64,000 bases of DNA, taken from the NCBI RefSeq assembly GCF_002102345.1, contig NZ_LQPP01000033.1, positions 62,001 to 126,000 on the forward strand, written 5' to 3'. A program made the translations under genes and the position numbers. Of this stretch, positions 26,962 to 35,220 are shown piece after piece. The notes beneath the pieces were generated by a model. The model saw nothing but the letters and a program-made list of their open reading frames with translations, was not told the origin of the DNA and ran no database searches. Origin of the DNA: Mycolicibacterium peregrinum. Its GTDB lineage: Bacteria > Actinomycetota > Actinomycetes > Mycobacteriales > Mycobacteriaceae. Each line of letters starts with the position of its first letter. Positions within the stretch are counted from its first letter, which is position 1.

Positions 26962-27360
26962 TCAGGGCTTCGGATTGACCTCGACGCTGGGCGGCAGCGG
27001 AGAGGGCTCTGGCCGGGTGGACCGCCGCACGATCGAGAACGTCACGGCCCCACCGGCGAGGACTGCCGCGGCGATCCCGGCGAGCACCAACCGGCGGCGA
27101 CGTCGCTTGGGCTCGGGCGCTGCCGCCGCCTCCTGCAGTACCTCGGGCAACGCGGCCACCGCTTCCGCGGCGGCGGCAAGCTGACGGCGCAGCTTGCCCG
27201 AGTCGTAGCGCTTGCGCAGCCCGGCGGCAACGGCGGACACGGTGTTGGCGCTCAGACCCACCACGCCGCGGGTCACGTCGACCGGACCGACCGTGCTGTA
27301 TTTCAAGCCGCGGGCTAGGCGTTGACGGGGGGCCAACCGGGTATCGACGTTCGCGGTCAT
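26962..27360 (-). CDS. cwsA: Cell wall synthesis protein CwsA
   Basis: About 132 residues, starting at ATG 27360 with an AAAGG ribosome-binding site. The N-terminal sequence RLAPRQRLARGLKYSTVGPVDVTRGVVGL and a single C-terminal membrane helix (RRLVLAGIAAAVLAGGAVTF) match mycobacterial CwsA. CwsA interacts with CrgA and Wag31 and affects polar growth and cell shape. The frame is open upstream, but the conserved start is clear. It lies opposite to ppiA, which starts 153 bases away. Confidence 0.9.
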   Translation of the reverse strand: MTANVDTRLAPRQRLARGLKYSTVGPVDVTRGVVGLSANTVSAVAAGLRKRYDSGKLRRQLAAAAEAVAALPEVLQEAAAAPEPKRRRRRLVLAGIAAAVLAGGAVTFSIVRRSTRPEPSPLPPSVEVNPKP

Positions 27361-27513
27361 CTGGCACCTTTCTGGGCACTGGCGGGACACTGGCGACGGA
27401 CCCGGGTGGGCCATCTGTCGGCTGAGATCCAGACTGCCATCTCTGCGCGGGTCTGGGGCGCTTGGTGGGGTATCTGACCCTCTCCGCGAACAGGGATGGC
27501 AGACTGAGTAGCC

Positions 27514-28041
27514 GTGACGAGCCCCATTCAGACCGCGACGGCGACATTGCACACCAACCGCGGCGACATCAAGATCGCACTGTTCGGAAACCACGCTCCC
27601 AAGACCGTGGCCAACTTCGTCGGCTTGGCGCAGGGCACCAAGGACTACACCACCGAGAACGCCTCGGGCGGCACCTCCGGTCCGTTCTACGACGGCGTCA
27701 TCTTCCACCGGGTGATCGACGGCTTCATGATCCAGGGCGGTGACCCGACCGGCACCGGCCGTGGCGACGCCGGCTACAAGTTCGCCGACGAGTTCCACCC
27801 CGAGCTCCAGTTCGACAAGCCCTACCTGCTGGCCATGGCCAACGCCGGGCCGGGCACCAACGGCTCACAGTTCTTCATCACGGTCGGCAAGACGCCGCAC
27901 CTGAACCGGCGCCACACCATCTTCGGTGAGGTCGTCGACCCCGAGTCGCAGAAGGTGGTCGACGCGATCGCCTCCACCCCGACCGATCGTTCGGACCGCC
28001 CGACCGACCCGGTCGTCGTGGAATCGATCACCGTGTCATAA
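27514..28041 (+). CDS. ppiA: Peptidyl-prolyl cis-trans isomerase (cyclophilin)
   Basis: A 175-residue single-domain cytoplasmic cyclophilin. It shows the conserved HTNRGDIKIALFGNHAPKTVANFVGL, then FHRVIDGFMIQGGDPTGTGRG (active-site Arg), MANAGPGTNGSQFFITV and HTIFGEVV. No signal peptide is present. GTG 27514 is the start. A strong terminator follows its stop by 27 bases. Confidence 0.96.
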   Translation: MTSPIQTATATLHTNRGDIKIALFGNHAPKTVANFVGLAQGTKDYTTENASGGTSGPFYDGVIFHRVIDGFMIQGGDPTGTGRGDAGYKFADEFHPELQFDKPYLLAMANAGPGTNGSQFFITVGKTPHLNRRHTIFGEVVDPESQKVVDAIASTPTDRSDRPTDPVVVESITVS

Positions 28042-28067
28042 CGGGCACTCCCCCGCACATACCGATG

Positions 28068-28097
28068 CGCGACGCCCCCGGACTCGGGGGCGTCGCG
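28068..28097 (+). terminator. Strong hairpin terminator after ppiA
   Basis: A perfect 13-base stem: CGCGACGCCCCCG (28068-28080) pairs with CGGGGGCGTCGCG (28085-28097) around a GACT loop, followed by T/G-rich sequence. It may act on both strands because the PH-domain gene ends 30 bases later from the other side. Confidence 0.85.
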
Positions 28098-28126
28098 TGT
28101 TGTGTGGGGTGTTTCCTTTACCGGGC

Positions 28127-28543
28127 CTAGCCGGTCGAGAAACCGGCCTGGGTGAGCGCGTCGAGGACGTCGAGGGGGTCTGTTCCCAGATCCCACCGTG
28201 TGAGGACCTCCAGCCGGTCGTCCACAGTGTCGATCTCGAGCAGGCGGACCTTGCGCGCGATGCGACGGAACTCGGTGATGCGGATCTTCCGGATCTCATT
28301 GCGCCGATACGTCCGGGTCCGCAGCCAACCGGCGACGGTGAGACTGTCTTCGTTGATTGCCAGTTTCGGCCGGGCCCGCCACGACAATGTTGCGAACGTG
28401 AGCAATCCCACCCCAGCTATGCCGGCAAGAACACGTCCGGGCGGGTCTGTGATCACGGTCACAGCTGCGATAGCCATCGCTAGTCCGGCTATGGCGCAAC
28501 CTGCGACTCCAGCGGCCGGTGGGCTCCAACGAGTTTGCTGCAC
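28127..28543 (-). CDS. PH-domain (bPH) membrane protein, Rv0010c-like
   Basis: A 138-residue protein with two hydrophobic segments near the N-terminus (about 13-33 and 39-56). A bacterial PH-like domain follows, KLAINEDSLTVAGWLRTRTYRRNEIRKIRI, ending with DPLDVLDALTQAGF. This is the mycobacterial Rv0010c family between ppiA and crgA; its function is unknown. The region upstream contains an isolated perfect DnaA box. Confidence 0.85.
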   Translation of the reverse strand: MQQTRWSPPAAGVAGCAIAGLAMAIAAVTVITDPPGRVLAGIAGVGLLTFATLSWRARPKLAINEDSLTVAGWLRTRTYRRNEIRKIRITEFRRIARKVRLLEIDTVDDRLEVLTRWDLGTDPLDVLDALTQAGFSTG

Positions 28544-28578
28544 GGGTTCTTCACACCCTCTTACCGCGACTAATGGAG

Positions 28579-28587
28579 TTATCCACA
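28579..28587 (+). promoter_or_regulatory. Isolated DnaA box
   Basis: A perfect TTATCCACA in the 155-base gap between the PH-domain gene and crgA, 36 bases upstream of the former's start. It is the only consensus box that I noticed in non-coding DNA away from the dnaA/oriC region. A regulatory role is possible but not demonstrated. Confidence 0.5.
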
Positions 28588-28698
28588 GGTGCTATCCCCA
28601 ATGGGGATGAATCACAACGATGTGATTGAGCATCGCCGGCGTTGCTGAGCTGGTAACGCTGAAAACGTAAGATGAATTCATTATCGTCTGGCCTCGGG

Positions 28699-28983
28699 TC
28701 AGCGCCAGCGCATCGTGAGCAACAGTCCGCTGATCATGAAGGCAAAGGCGACCGCGTAGTTCCACGGACCCATATCGGCCATCCACTGAAGGAAGGACGG
28801 GGTGTCCACGGGGTTGGTTGCGGCGAGCTGGAAAACGAGCAGCCACAGCAGGCCGAACAGCATGAGACCGATGAACAGCGCGACGAACCACACACTCGAC
28901 GGCCCGGCTTTCACCTTGACCGGAGTCCGGCTCACCTGCTTGATGGTGAAATCGTTCTTCTTACGGACTTTGGACTTGGGCAT
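28699..28983 (-). CDS. crgA: Cell division protein CrgA
   Basis: A 94-residue protein with a basic N-terminus (MPKSKVRKKNDFTI) and two membrane helices at about 31-52 and 70-90. It matches mycobacterial CrgA, which recruits FtsZ, FtsQ, PbpA and CwsA partners to the septum. Its start is ATG 28983, divergent from the DUF881 gene. Several of its partners are encoded within 10 kb of it. Confidence 0.95.
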   Translation of the reverse strand: MPKSKVRKKNDFTIKQVSRTPVKVKAGPSSVWFVALFIGLMLFGLLWLLVFQLAATNPVDTPSFLQWMADMGPWNYAVAFAFMISGLLLTMRWR

Positions 28984-29077
28984 GGGTACCTTCGCGGACA
29001 GTCGGCGTCACACGGTGCGACGATGAGGCAGGATGCCTCACGAGCCTAACGTAGCTGCACGTCCAGGAGAGACTGCG

Positions 29078-29827
29078 ATGGACCAACCGGATCGATCCCC
29101 CTGGCGCTTCGGCGTCCCGGTGGTCTGCCTGGCCGCCGGCCTACTGCTCGCCGCCACCCACGGGGTCTCCGGCGGTGACGAGATTCGCCGCAGCGACGCA
29201 CCCCGGCTCGTCGACCTGGTGCGTGAGGCCCAACAGTCCGTCGACCGGCTGACGGCCCAGCGCGATTCGCTGGCCACCGAGATCGACAGCCATCACGGCG
29301 GATCGCCCGGCTCCCACGCGGCCCTCGAGGCCATCACCCGACGTTCGGCCCAGTTGGCCGTGGACGCAGGCACAGTGCCGATGCGTGGGCCGGGGCTGGT
29401 GGTCACCCTCAACGATGCGCAACGCGACGCCCAGGGACGCTTTCCCCGCGACGCTTCCCCCGACGACCTGGTGGTGCATCAACAGGACATCCAGGCTGTC
29501 CTCAATGCGCTGTGGAGTGCCGGAGCCGAAGGCATCCAGATGCAGGATCAGCGGATCATCGCGACCTCGGCGCCCCGTTGCGTCGGCAACACCCTGCTGC
29601 TCAACGGCCGCACCTACAGTCCGCCCTACGTCATCACCGCGATCGGCGACGCTCCGGCCATGCAGGCCGCCCTCGCGGCGGCCCCTCTGGTCACCCTGTA
29701 CAAGCAGTACGTGGTGCGCTTCGGATTGGGCTATGTCGAGGAGCCCCGGGCCGAGGTGGAGCTGACGGGGCACACCGAGCCGGTGCGGATGCGCTACGCG
29801 AAACCCGCGGGCCCTGTCGGCTACTGA
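29078..29827 (+). CDS. DUF881 family membrane-anchored protein (Rv0012-like)
   Basis: About 249 residues. There is one N-terminal membrane helix (FGVPVVCLAAGLLLAATHGVS) and a coiled segment, then the DUF881 domain with GPGLVVTLNDA, DDLVVHQQDIQAVLNALWSAGAEGI and NTLLLNGRTYSPPYVITAIGD. ATG 29078 is preferred, with GGAGAG seven bases upstream; an ATG at 29033 is the alternative. Related proteins are encoded near cell-division and membrane-remodelling genes. Function unknown. Confidence 0.87.
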   Translation: MDQPDRSPWRFGVPVVCLAAGLLLAATHGVSGGDEIRRSDAPRLVDLVREAQQSVDRLTAQRDSLATEIDSHHGGSPGSHAALEAITRRSAQLAVDAGTVPMRGPGLVVTLNDAQRDAQGRFPRDASPDDLVVHQQDIQAVLNALWSAGAEGIQMQDQRIIATSAPRCVGNTLLLNGRTYSPPYVITAIGDAPAMQAALAAAPLVTLYKQYVVRFGLGYVEEPRAEVELTGHTEPVRMRYAKPAGPVGY

Positions 29828-29927
29828 GCTCTGTCCGCGTTGAGTCCGCGAGCAGGGTGTAAAAGTACGAGTAGAGGCCGCCCTCACCGCAGAATCGATG
29901 CCCTGGATCATCCAGTAACCTGGGCCG

Positions 29928-30602
29928 ATGCAGGTTCTGGTCGTCGACAACTATGACAGCTTCGTGTTCAACCTGGTCCAGTATCTGGGCCAGCTCGGGG
30001 TGGACGCGCAGGTCTGGCGCAACGACGATGAGCGCCTGGCCACCGACGCGGACCTCGCCAAGGTGGCGGCCGACTTCGACGGTGTGCTGCTCAGCCCCGG
30101 CCCCGGCACCCCCGAACGTGCCGGCGCCACGATCCCGCTGGTACACGCGTGCGCGGCGGCAGGCACTCCCCTGCTCGGCGTCTGCCTCGGGCATCAGGCC
30201 ATCGGCGTGGCCTTCGGCGGCACCGTCGACCGCGCACCCGAACTGCTGCACGGCAAGACCAGCGTGGTGTATCACTCCGACGCCGGCGTGCTCAAGGGTC
30301 TCCCCGACCCGTTCACCGCGACCCGCTACCACTCGTTGACGATCCTGCCCGAGACCGTGCCGGATCAGCTCGAGGTGATCGGGCAGACCGACAGCGGAGT
30401 GATCATGGCGGTGCGCCACACCGAGCTGCCCATCCACGGCGTGCAGTTCCACCCGGAGTCGATCCTGACCCAGGGCGGACACCGCATGCTGGCCAACTGG
30501 CTCGGAGTCTGCGGTGCCGCCCCGGAGGAACGTCTGGTGGCCGCCCTCGAGGCCGAGGTGGCCAGCGCCGTAGCGGCGGCTACGACGCGAAGCTCAGCGT
30601 GA
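29928..30602 (+). CDS. trpG: Glutamine amidotransferase, anthranilate/aminodeoxychorismate synthase component II
   Basis: A 224-residue class I glutamine amidotransferase. Visible are LVVDNYDSFVFNLVQYL, LLSPGPGTPERAG, the nucleophile Cys86 in LLGVCLGHQ, and the catalytic His-Glu in QFHPES. It provides ammonia to TrpE or PabB; which one cannot be said from the sequence. Its 3' end overlaps the 3' end of the convergent pknB by 23 bases. Confidence 0.93.
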   Translation: MQVLVVDNYDSFVFNLVQYLGQLGVDAQVWRNDDERLATDADLAKVAADFDGVLLSPGPGTPERAGATIPLVHACAAAGTPLLGVCLGHQAIGVAFGGTVDRAPELLHGKTSVVYHSDAGVLKGLPDPFTATRYHSLTILPETVPDQLEVIGQTDSGVIMAVRHTELPIHGVQFHPESILTQGGHRMLANWLGVCGAAPEERLVAALEAEVASAVAAATTRSSA

Positions 30603-32451
30603 TATTCGCCCCGCGATTCACCCCGGTCCCGGCCGGCGGACTCTGGGTGACCACGGCGTTGGTGCGCTGACCGCTGTCGCGTACGTCCGGCCCCTTGTCC
30701 AGGACACCGGTCCAACCCAGCGCGCTCAGGCGCTGGTAGGCGTCATCCCAGAACTGCCCGACCAGGTTGGGCATGACGAACTGGTTGCCCTTGGACACGT
30801 GGATCTGGATCGGGGTGTCCTTGGGAACCGACGTACCGGAGGTGGGCTCGGTGTCCACCACCTGGCCCGCGGGCGCGGTGTTGTCGATGTCGATGACCAC
30901 GGTGTTGGTGAACCCCGAAGCGGTCAGAATCTGCTTGCACACGTCGGCGCTCTGACCCTTGCAGTCGGGAACGGCGGTGTCCTCCGGGCCCGAACCCACC
31001 ACGAGCGTGATCTCGTAGATGATGCCCGCGGTCTGGTTGGCCGGTGGATTGGTGGCGAGCACGCGACCCTTCTGCTCCGGCGTCGACGGGCTCGCCGATT
31101 CCTTGACCTTCTCGAACCCGGCGTCCTTGAGCTTCTGTCGGGCCTGGCTCGGGGACAGACCGGCGACGTCGGGGACGACCCGCTGCTCCGGTCCACGAGA
31201 GACGTTGACCGTGATCTCGTCGCCTGCGGCCGCCATGCTGTTGGCCGACGGGTCGGTGCCGATCACGTACTCCGGCGGAACCTTGTTGTCTTCCTTGCCC
31301 TCGGTGCGCGTCTTGAAGCCGCGGTTCTGCAGCGTGGCAACGGCATCCGCGGAACGCTGGCCACTCACGTCGGGCACCTGCACGTCGCGTGGCTTGCCGT
31401 CGAACATGTTGATCGCGACCGTCACCACGACAGTGAGCACCGCCAGTACCGCGACGGCGATCAGCCAGCGGGCCAGCGAGGCGTTGCGGTCGGCGGGGCG
31501 GGGCACCACCAGGTTCTGGGTGGGCGCAGCGCCACCCTGGGTCAGCATCGGCCCGGAGTTCATCATCGAGGTCCGCTCGGCGTCGGTGAGCACCTTGGGT
31601 GCCTCGGGAGCCTCGCCGCTGTGCACGCGGATCAGATCCGTGCGCATGTCGGCCGCGGTCTGATAGCGATTGTCCGGATTCTTGGCCAGGGCTTTGAGCA
31701 CCACGGCGTCGAGTTCGGGGGAGATGCCCGTGTGCCGGCTCGACGGGGGAACCGGATCCTCGCGGACATGCTGATAGGCCACTGCCACCGGGGAATCACC
31801 GATGAAAGGTGGTTCGCCCGTGAGGATTTCGTAGAGCACGCAGCCCAGTGAGTACACGTCGGAACGAGCGTCGACGGTTTCCCCGCGGGCCTGCTCCGGC
31901 GACAAGTACTGCGCGGTGCCGATCACCGCGGCGGTCTGCGTGACGCTGTTGCCGGTATCGGCCAGGGCCCGCGCGATACCGAAGTCCATCACCTTCACAG
32001 CATTGGCCTTGCTGATCATGATGTTGGCCGGCTTGACGTCTCGGTGCACGATGCCGTGCTGGTGGCTGAAGTTCAGTGCCTGGCAGGCGTCGGCGATGAT
32101 CTCGATCGCGCGCTTCGGCGGGATCGGACCCTCGGTGTGCACGATGTCGCGCAGCGTCACACCGTCGACGTACTCCATGACGATGTAGGGCAGCGGCCCG
32201 TTGGGTGTCTCGGCCTCGCCGGTGTCGTACACCGCCACGATGGCGGGATGGTTCAGCGCGGCCGCGTTCTGCGCTTCCCGGCGGAAACGCAGGTAGAAGC
32301 TGGGGTCGCGGGCCAGGTCGGCGCGCAGGACCTTGACCGCGACATCGCGGTGCAACCGCGTATCGCGTGCGATGTGAACTTCGGACATGCCACCGAAGCC
32401 GAGGATTTCACCGAGTTCATATCGGTCAGAGAGATGCTGAGGCGTCGTCAT
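30580..32451 (-). CDS. pknB: Serine/threonine protein kinase PknB
   Basis: A 623-residue receptor-like kinase. The kinase domain (1-275) has the glycine loop GFGGMSEV, Lys40, catalytic HRDVKPAN with Asp138, DFG at 156-158, and activation-loop Thr171 and Thr173. A juxtamembrane region and one membrane helix (about 333-354) lead to four extracellular PASTA repeats that bind muropeptides and lipid II. It phosphorylates CwlM, FhaA and others. The start ATG 32451 forms an ATGA overlap with pknA. It is the last gene of the fhaA-fhaB-pstP-rodA-pbpA-pknA-pknB operon. Confidence 0.97.
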   Translation of the reverse strand: MTTPQHLSDRYELGEILGFGGMSEVHIARDTRLHRDVAVKVLRADLARDPSFYLRFRREAQNAAALNHPAIVAVYDTGEAETPNGPLPYIVMEYVDGVTLRDIVHTEGPIPPKRAIEIIADACQALNFSHQHGIVHRDVKPANIMISKANAVKVMDFGIARALADTGNSVTQTAAVIGTAQYLSPEQARGETVDARSDVYSLGCVLYEILTGEPPFIGDSPVAVAYQHVREDPVPPSSRHTGISPELDAVVLKALAKNPDNRYQTAADMRTDLIRVHSGEAPEAPKVLTDAERTSMMNSGPMLTQGGAAPTQNLVVPRPADRNASLARWLIAVAVLAVLTVVVTVAINMFDGKPRDVQVPDVSGQRSADAVATLQNRGFKTRTEGKEDNKVPPEYVIGTDPSANSMAAAGDEITVNVSRGPEQRVVPDVAGLSPSQARQKLKDAGFEKVKESASPSTPEQKGRVLATNPPANQTAGIIYEITLVVGSGPEDTAVPDCKGQSADVCKQILTASGFTNTVVIDIDNTAPAGQVVDTEPTSGTSVPKDTPIQIHVSKGNQFVMPNLVGQFWDDAYQRLSALGWTGVLDKGPDVRDSGQRTNAVVTQSPPAGTGVNRGANITLSFAS

Positions 32452-33710
32452 TGCAGTATCTGTTCTGGTGCCTTCGGGACAACCTGAGCGGCGGCTCCCC
32501 TTGGCACGATCGCGTGGAATGCCAGGTCCGGCAACGCTGCCGGCGTTTGGTAGGGCGTCGTCTGGGTCACCGTGTCGGTGACGGTGGGCGGGGGCTGATC
32601 CTTGCGGTCCTGAGCATTCAGCACGATCAGGATGGCAATCACGATTGCCAGCGCGCCGAGTACCCCGGCGGCCCACAGCAGGGCACGTTGACCCGACGAG
32701 AACGTGCGTCGCGGGGCGGGCGCGGGCCGGTGTGCGGCCGTGGTCGGCCTGGCCCGCGTGGCGGTCACCGGGGTGCGGCCGCTGAGGTCCGCTGCGGCGC
32801 GAGCCTGCGCTGCCGACGGAACCGCCGCCGGGGCGGCCCGACCGAGCGTCGGAGCCTGGTTGGGACGCGGGGGTCGACGACCGGAGCGCACCGCGGCCAC
32901 GGCGTCGGCGAAGGGGCCGCCCGACTTGTAACGCATCCCCGGGTTCTTCACCAGGGTGATCTCGATCAGCTCGCGCACGTTCGGCGGCAGATCGGCCGGC
33001 AGCGGCGGCGGGGTCTCCTTGATGTGCTTCATCGCCACCGTCAGCGCACCGTCGCCGGTGAACGGCCGCTTGCCGGAGACAGATTCGTAGCCGACGACTC
33101 CCAGTGAGTACACGTCGCTGGCCGCGGTGGCGTCATGGCCAAGGGCCTGTTCGGGCGCGATGTACTGGGCGGTGCCCATCACCATGCCGGTCTGGGTGAC
33201 CGGGGCGGCGTCGACCGCCTTGGCGATACCGAAGTCGGTCAGCTTCACCTGACCGGTCGGGGTGATCAGGATGTTGCCCGGTTTGACGTCGCGGTGCACG
33301 AGGCCCGCGGTGTGCGCCACCTGCAGGGCGCGACCCGTCTGCTCGAGCATGTCCAGGGCGTGGCGCAGTGACAACCGGCCGGTGCGCTTGATCACCGAGT
33401 TCAACGGCTCGCCGTTGATCAGCTCCATCACCAGGTACGCCGTGCGGCCCTCGCCGTCCAGCTCGGTCTCGCCGTAGTCGTACACGCTGGCGATGCCCGG
33501 GTGGTTGAGCATGGCCACCGTGCGGGCCTCGGCCCGGAACCGCTCGACGAACTCGGCATCGGTGGAGAACTCGGCCTTGAGTACCTTGACCGCGACGCGC
33601 CGGCCCAGCCGGGAGTCGACAGCCTCCCAGACCTGACCCATGCCGCCCGTGGCGATCAGCCGCTGCAGCCGGTAGCGCCCGGACAGCGTGACTCCAACGC
33701 GCGGGCTCAT
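32448..33710 (-). CDS. pknA: Serine/threonine protein kinase PknA
   Basis: A 420-residue kinase controlling cell shape and division. The kinase domain (1-275) has IATGGMGQVWEA, VAVKVLKAEF, the catalytic HRDVKPGNIL and DFGIAKA, with TQTGMVMGTAQYIAPEQ in the activation loop. A Pro/Ala/Arg-rich linker leads to a membrane helix near 345-365 and a short extracellular tail. There are no PASTA repeats. ATG 33710 is the start; the upstream open frame is not conserved. Overlaps with pknB (ATGA) suggest translational coupling. Confidence 0.96.
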   Translation of the reverse strand: MSPRVGVTLSGRYRLQRLIATGGMGQVWEAVDSRLGRRVAVKVLKAEFSTDAEFVERFRAEARTVAMLNHPGIASVYDYGETELDGEGRTAYLVMELINGEPLNSVIKRTGRLSLRHALDMLEQTGRALQVAHTAGLVHRDVKPGNILITPTGQVKLTDFGIAKAVDAAPVTQTGMVMGTAQYIAPEQALGHDATAASDVYSLGVVGYESVSGKRPFTGDGALTVAMKHIKETPPPLPADLPPNVRELIEITLVKNPGMRYKSGGPFADAVAAVRSGRRPPRPNQAPTLGRAAPAAVPSAAQARAAADLSGRTPVTATRARPTTAAHRPAPAPRRTFSSGQRALLWAAGVLGALAIVIAILIVLNAQDRKDQPPPTVTDTVTQTTPYQTPAALPDLAFHAIVPRGAAAQVVPKAPEQILQ

Positions 33711-33741
33711 TTCTCGCCTCCTGGGAGTCGCCTTCGCGGAC

Positions 33742-35220
33742 TCATGAACCCTCCCGCAGTGCCGCCGAAATGGTGGCACGTCCGATCGGGGCGGCGAGTG
33801 CGCCGCCGGTGGCCGACAACCGGTCCCCGCCGTCCTCGATCAACACCGAGACCGCGACCTTGGGGTCGCTGGCCGGTGCGAATGCGATGTACCAGGCATG
33901 CGGCGGAGTGTTACGGGGATCGGTCCCGTGCTCTGCCGTACCGGTCTTAGAAGCGATCTGCACGCCGGCGATGGCTCCCTTCTGCTGAGTCACCTGCTCG
34001 GCGGCGACCATCAAGTCCGTAAGTGTAGCTGCGACCTGGGGTGACACCGCCCGGCGCTCTTGGGCGGGGGCGGTGGTGGCGATCGTGGCCAGGTCGGGTC
34101 CTTTTAGGCTATCCACAAGATACGGGCGCATGGCGATGCCGTCATTAGCAATGGTGGCGGCCACCTGCGCATTCTGGAGGGGCGTCAAAGCGACATCCCG
34201 CTGTCCGATGCTGGACATACCCAGTGCGGCCGCGTCCGAAATCGGACCGGTGGTCGATTCGGCCACCTGCAGCGGAATCGTGGGCGGCGCTTCGTCGAGT
34301 CCGAACGCCTGAGCGGTGGACTTGAGTTTGTCGGCACCCGTGTTGAGGCCAAGCTGAACGAAAGCGGTGTTGCACGATCTGGCGAACGCCTCGCGCAGCG
34401 TCGCGGTGGGACCGGGGCCGCATGAGGATCCGCCGAAGTTCTCCAGCGTCGCGGTGCTGTCGGGCAGCGGGATCCGCGGCGCCGCGGTCAGCTGGGTGTC
34501 CGGGGTGGCGCCGGCCTGAAGGGCAGCCGCGGTGGTGATCACCTTGAACGTCGAGCCCGGCGGGTAGGTCTCCGAGATGGCGCGGTTGAGGAGTGGGGAC
34601 TGCTCGTCGTCACGCAACTGTTGCCAGGCCTGGCTCTGGGTGCCCAGGTCGTGTGTGGCGAGCTGATTGGGGTCGTACGAGGGAGACGACGCCATGGCAA
34701 GGATCTTGCCTGTCGAGGGCTCCATGGCCACCACAGAGCCCTTGCAGGGGCCGTCGTTGCAGCCGTGCTGCAGCGCATCCCAGGCGGCCTGCTGCACCTG
34801 CGGGTTGATGGTGGTGTCGACGTTGCCACCGCGCGGGTCGCGGCCGGTGAAGAAATCGGCCAGCCGGCGGCCGAAGAGGCGCTCGTCGGAACCGTTCAGG
34901 ATGGTGTCCTCGGCCCGCTCCAGCCCGGTACTGGAATAGCCCAGCGAGTAGAACCCGGTGATCGGGGCGTACACCTCGGGGTTCGGGTAGACCCGCAGGA
35001 AGCGGAACCGGCCGTCGGTGGCCTTCGAATAGGCCAGCAGCTGGCCGCCTGCGGTGATTTGGCCTCGCTGGCGCGAATACTCGTCGAGCAGCACCCGCTG
35101 GTTGCGCGGGTCCGCGCGTAGCCCGTCGGCGGTGAAGACCTGGGTGATCGTGGCGTTGGCCAACAGCAGCACGATCAGCACCATGATCGTGACTGCCACC
35201 CGGCGCAGGGAGGTGTTCAT
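33742..35220 (-). CDS. pbpA: Class B penicillin-binding protein PbpA
   Basis: About 492 residues with an N-terminal membrane anchor (VAVTIMVLIVLLLANATI), a dimerisation domain and a transpeptidase domain. The catalytic motifs are SxxK in PPGSTFKVIT, SxN in RSCNTAFVQ, and KTGT in IASKTGTAEHG. It crosslinks peptidoglycan, works with the SEDS protein RodA encoded upstream, and is regulated by PknB. The start ATG 35220 overlaps the rodA stop (ATGA). Confidence 0.96.
   Translation of the reverse strand: MNTSLRRVAVTIMVLIVLLLANATITQVFTADGLRADPRNQRVLLDEYSRQRGQITAGGQLLAYSKATDGRFRFLRVYPNPEVYAPITGFYSLGYSSTGLERAEDTILNGSDERLFGRRLADFFTGRDPRGGNVDTTINPQVQQAAWDALQHGCNDGPCKGSVVAMEPSTGKILAMASSPSYDPNQLATHDLGTQSQAWQQLRDDEQSPLLNRAISETYPPGSTFKVITTAAALQAGATPDTQLTAAPRIPLPDSTATLENFGGSSCGPGPTATLREAFARSCNTAFVQLGLNTGADKLKSTAQAFGLDEAPPTIPLQVAESTTGPISDAAALGMSSIGQRDVALTPLQNAQVAATIANDGIAMRPYLVDSLKGPDLATIATTAPAQERRAVSPQVAATLTDLMVAAEQVTQQKGAIAGVQIASKTGTAEHGTDPRNTPPHAWYIAFAPASDPKVAVSVLIEDGGDRLSATGGALAAPIGRATISAALREGS

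Noticed and set aside
34109..34118. CTATCCACA inside pbpA as regulatory DnaA box
   Set aside because: One mismatch and inside coding sequence; expected by chance in a window of this size.
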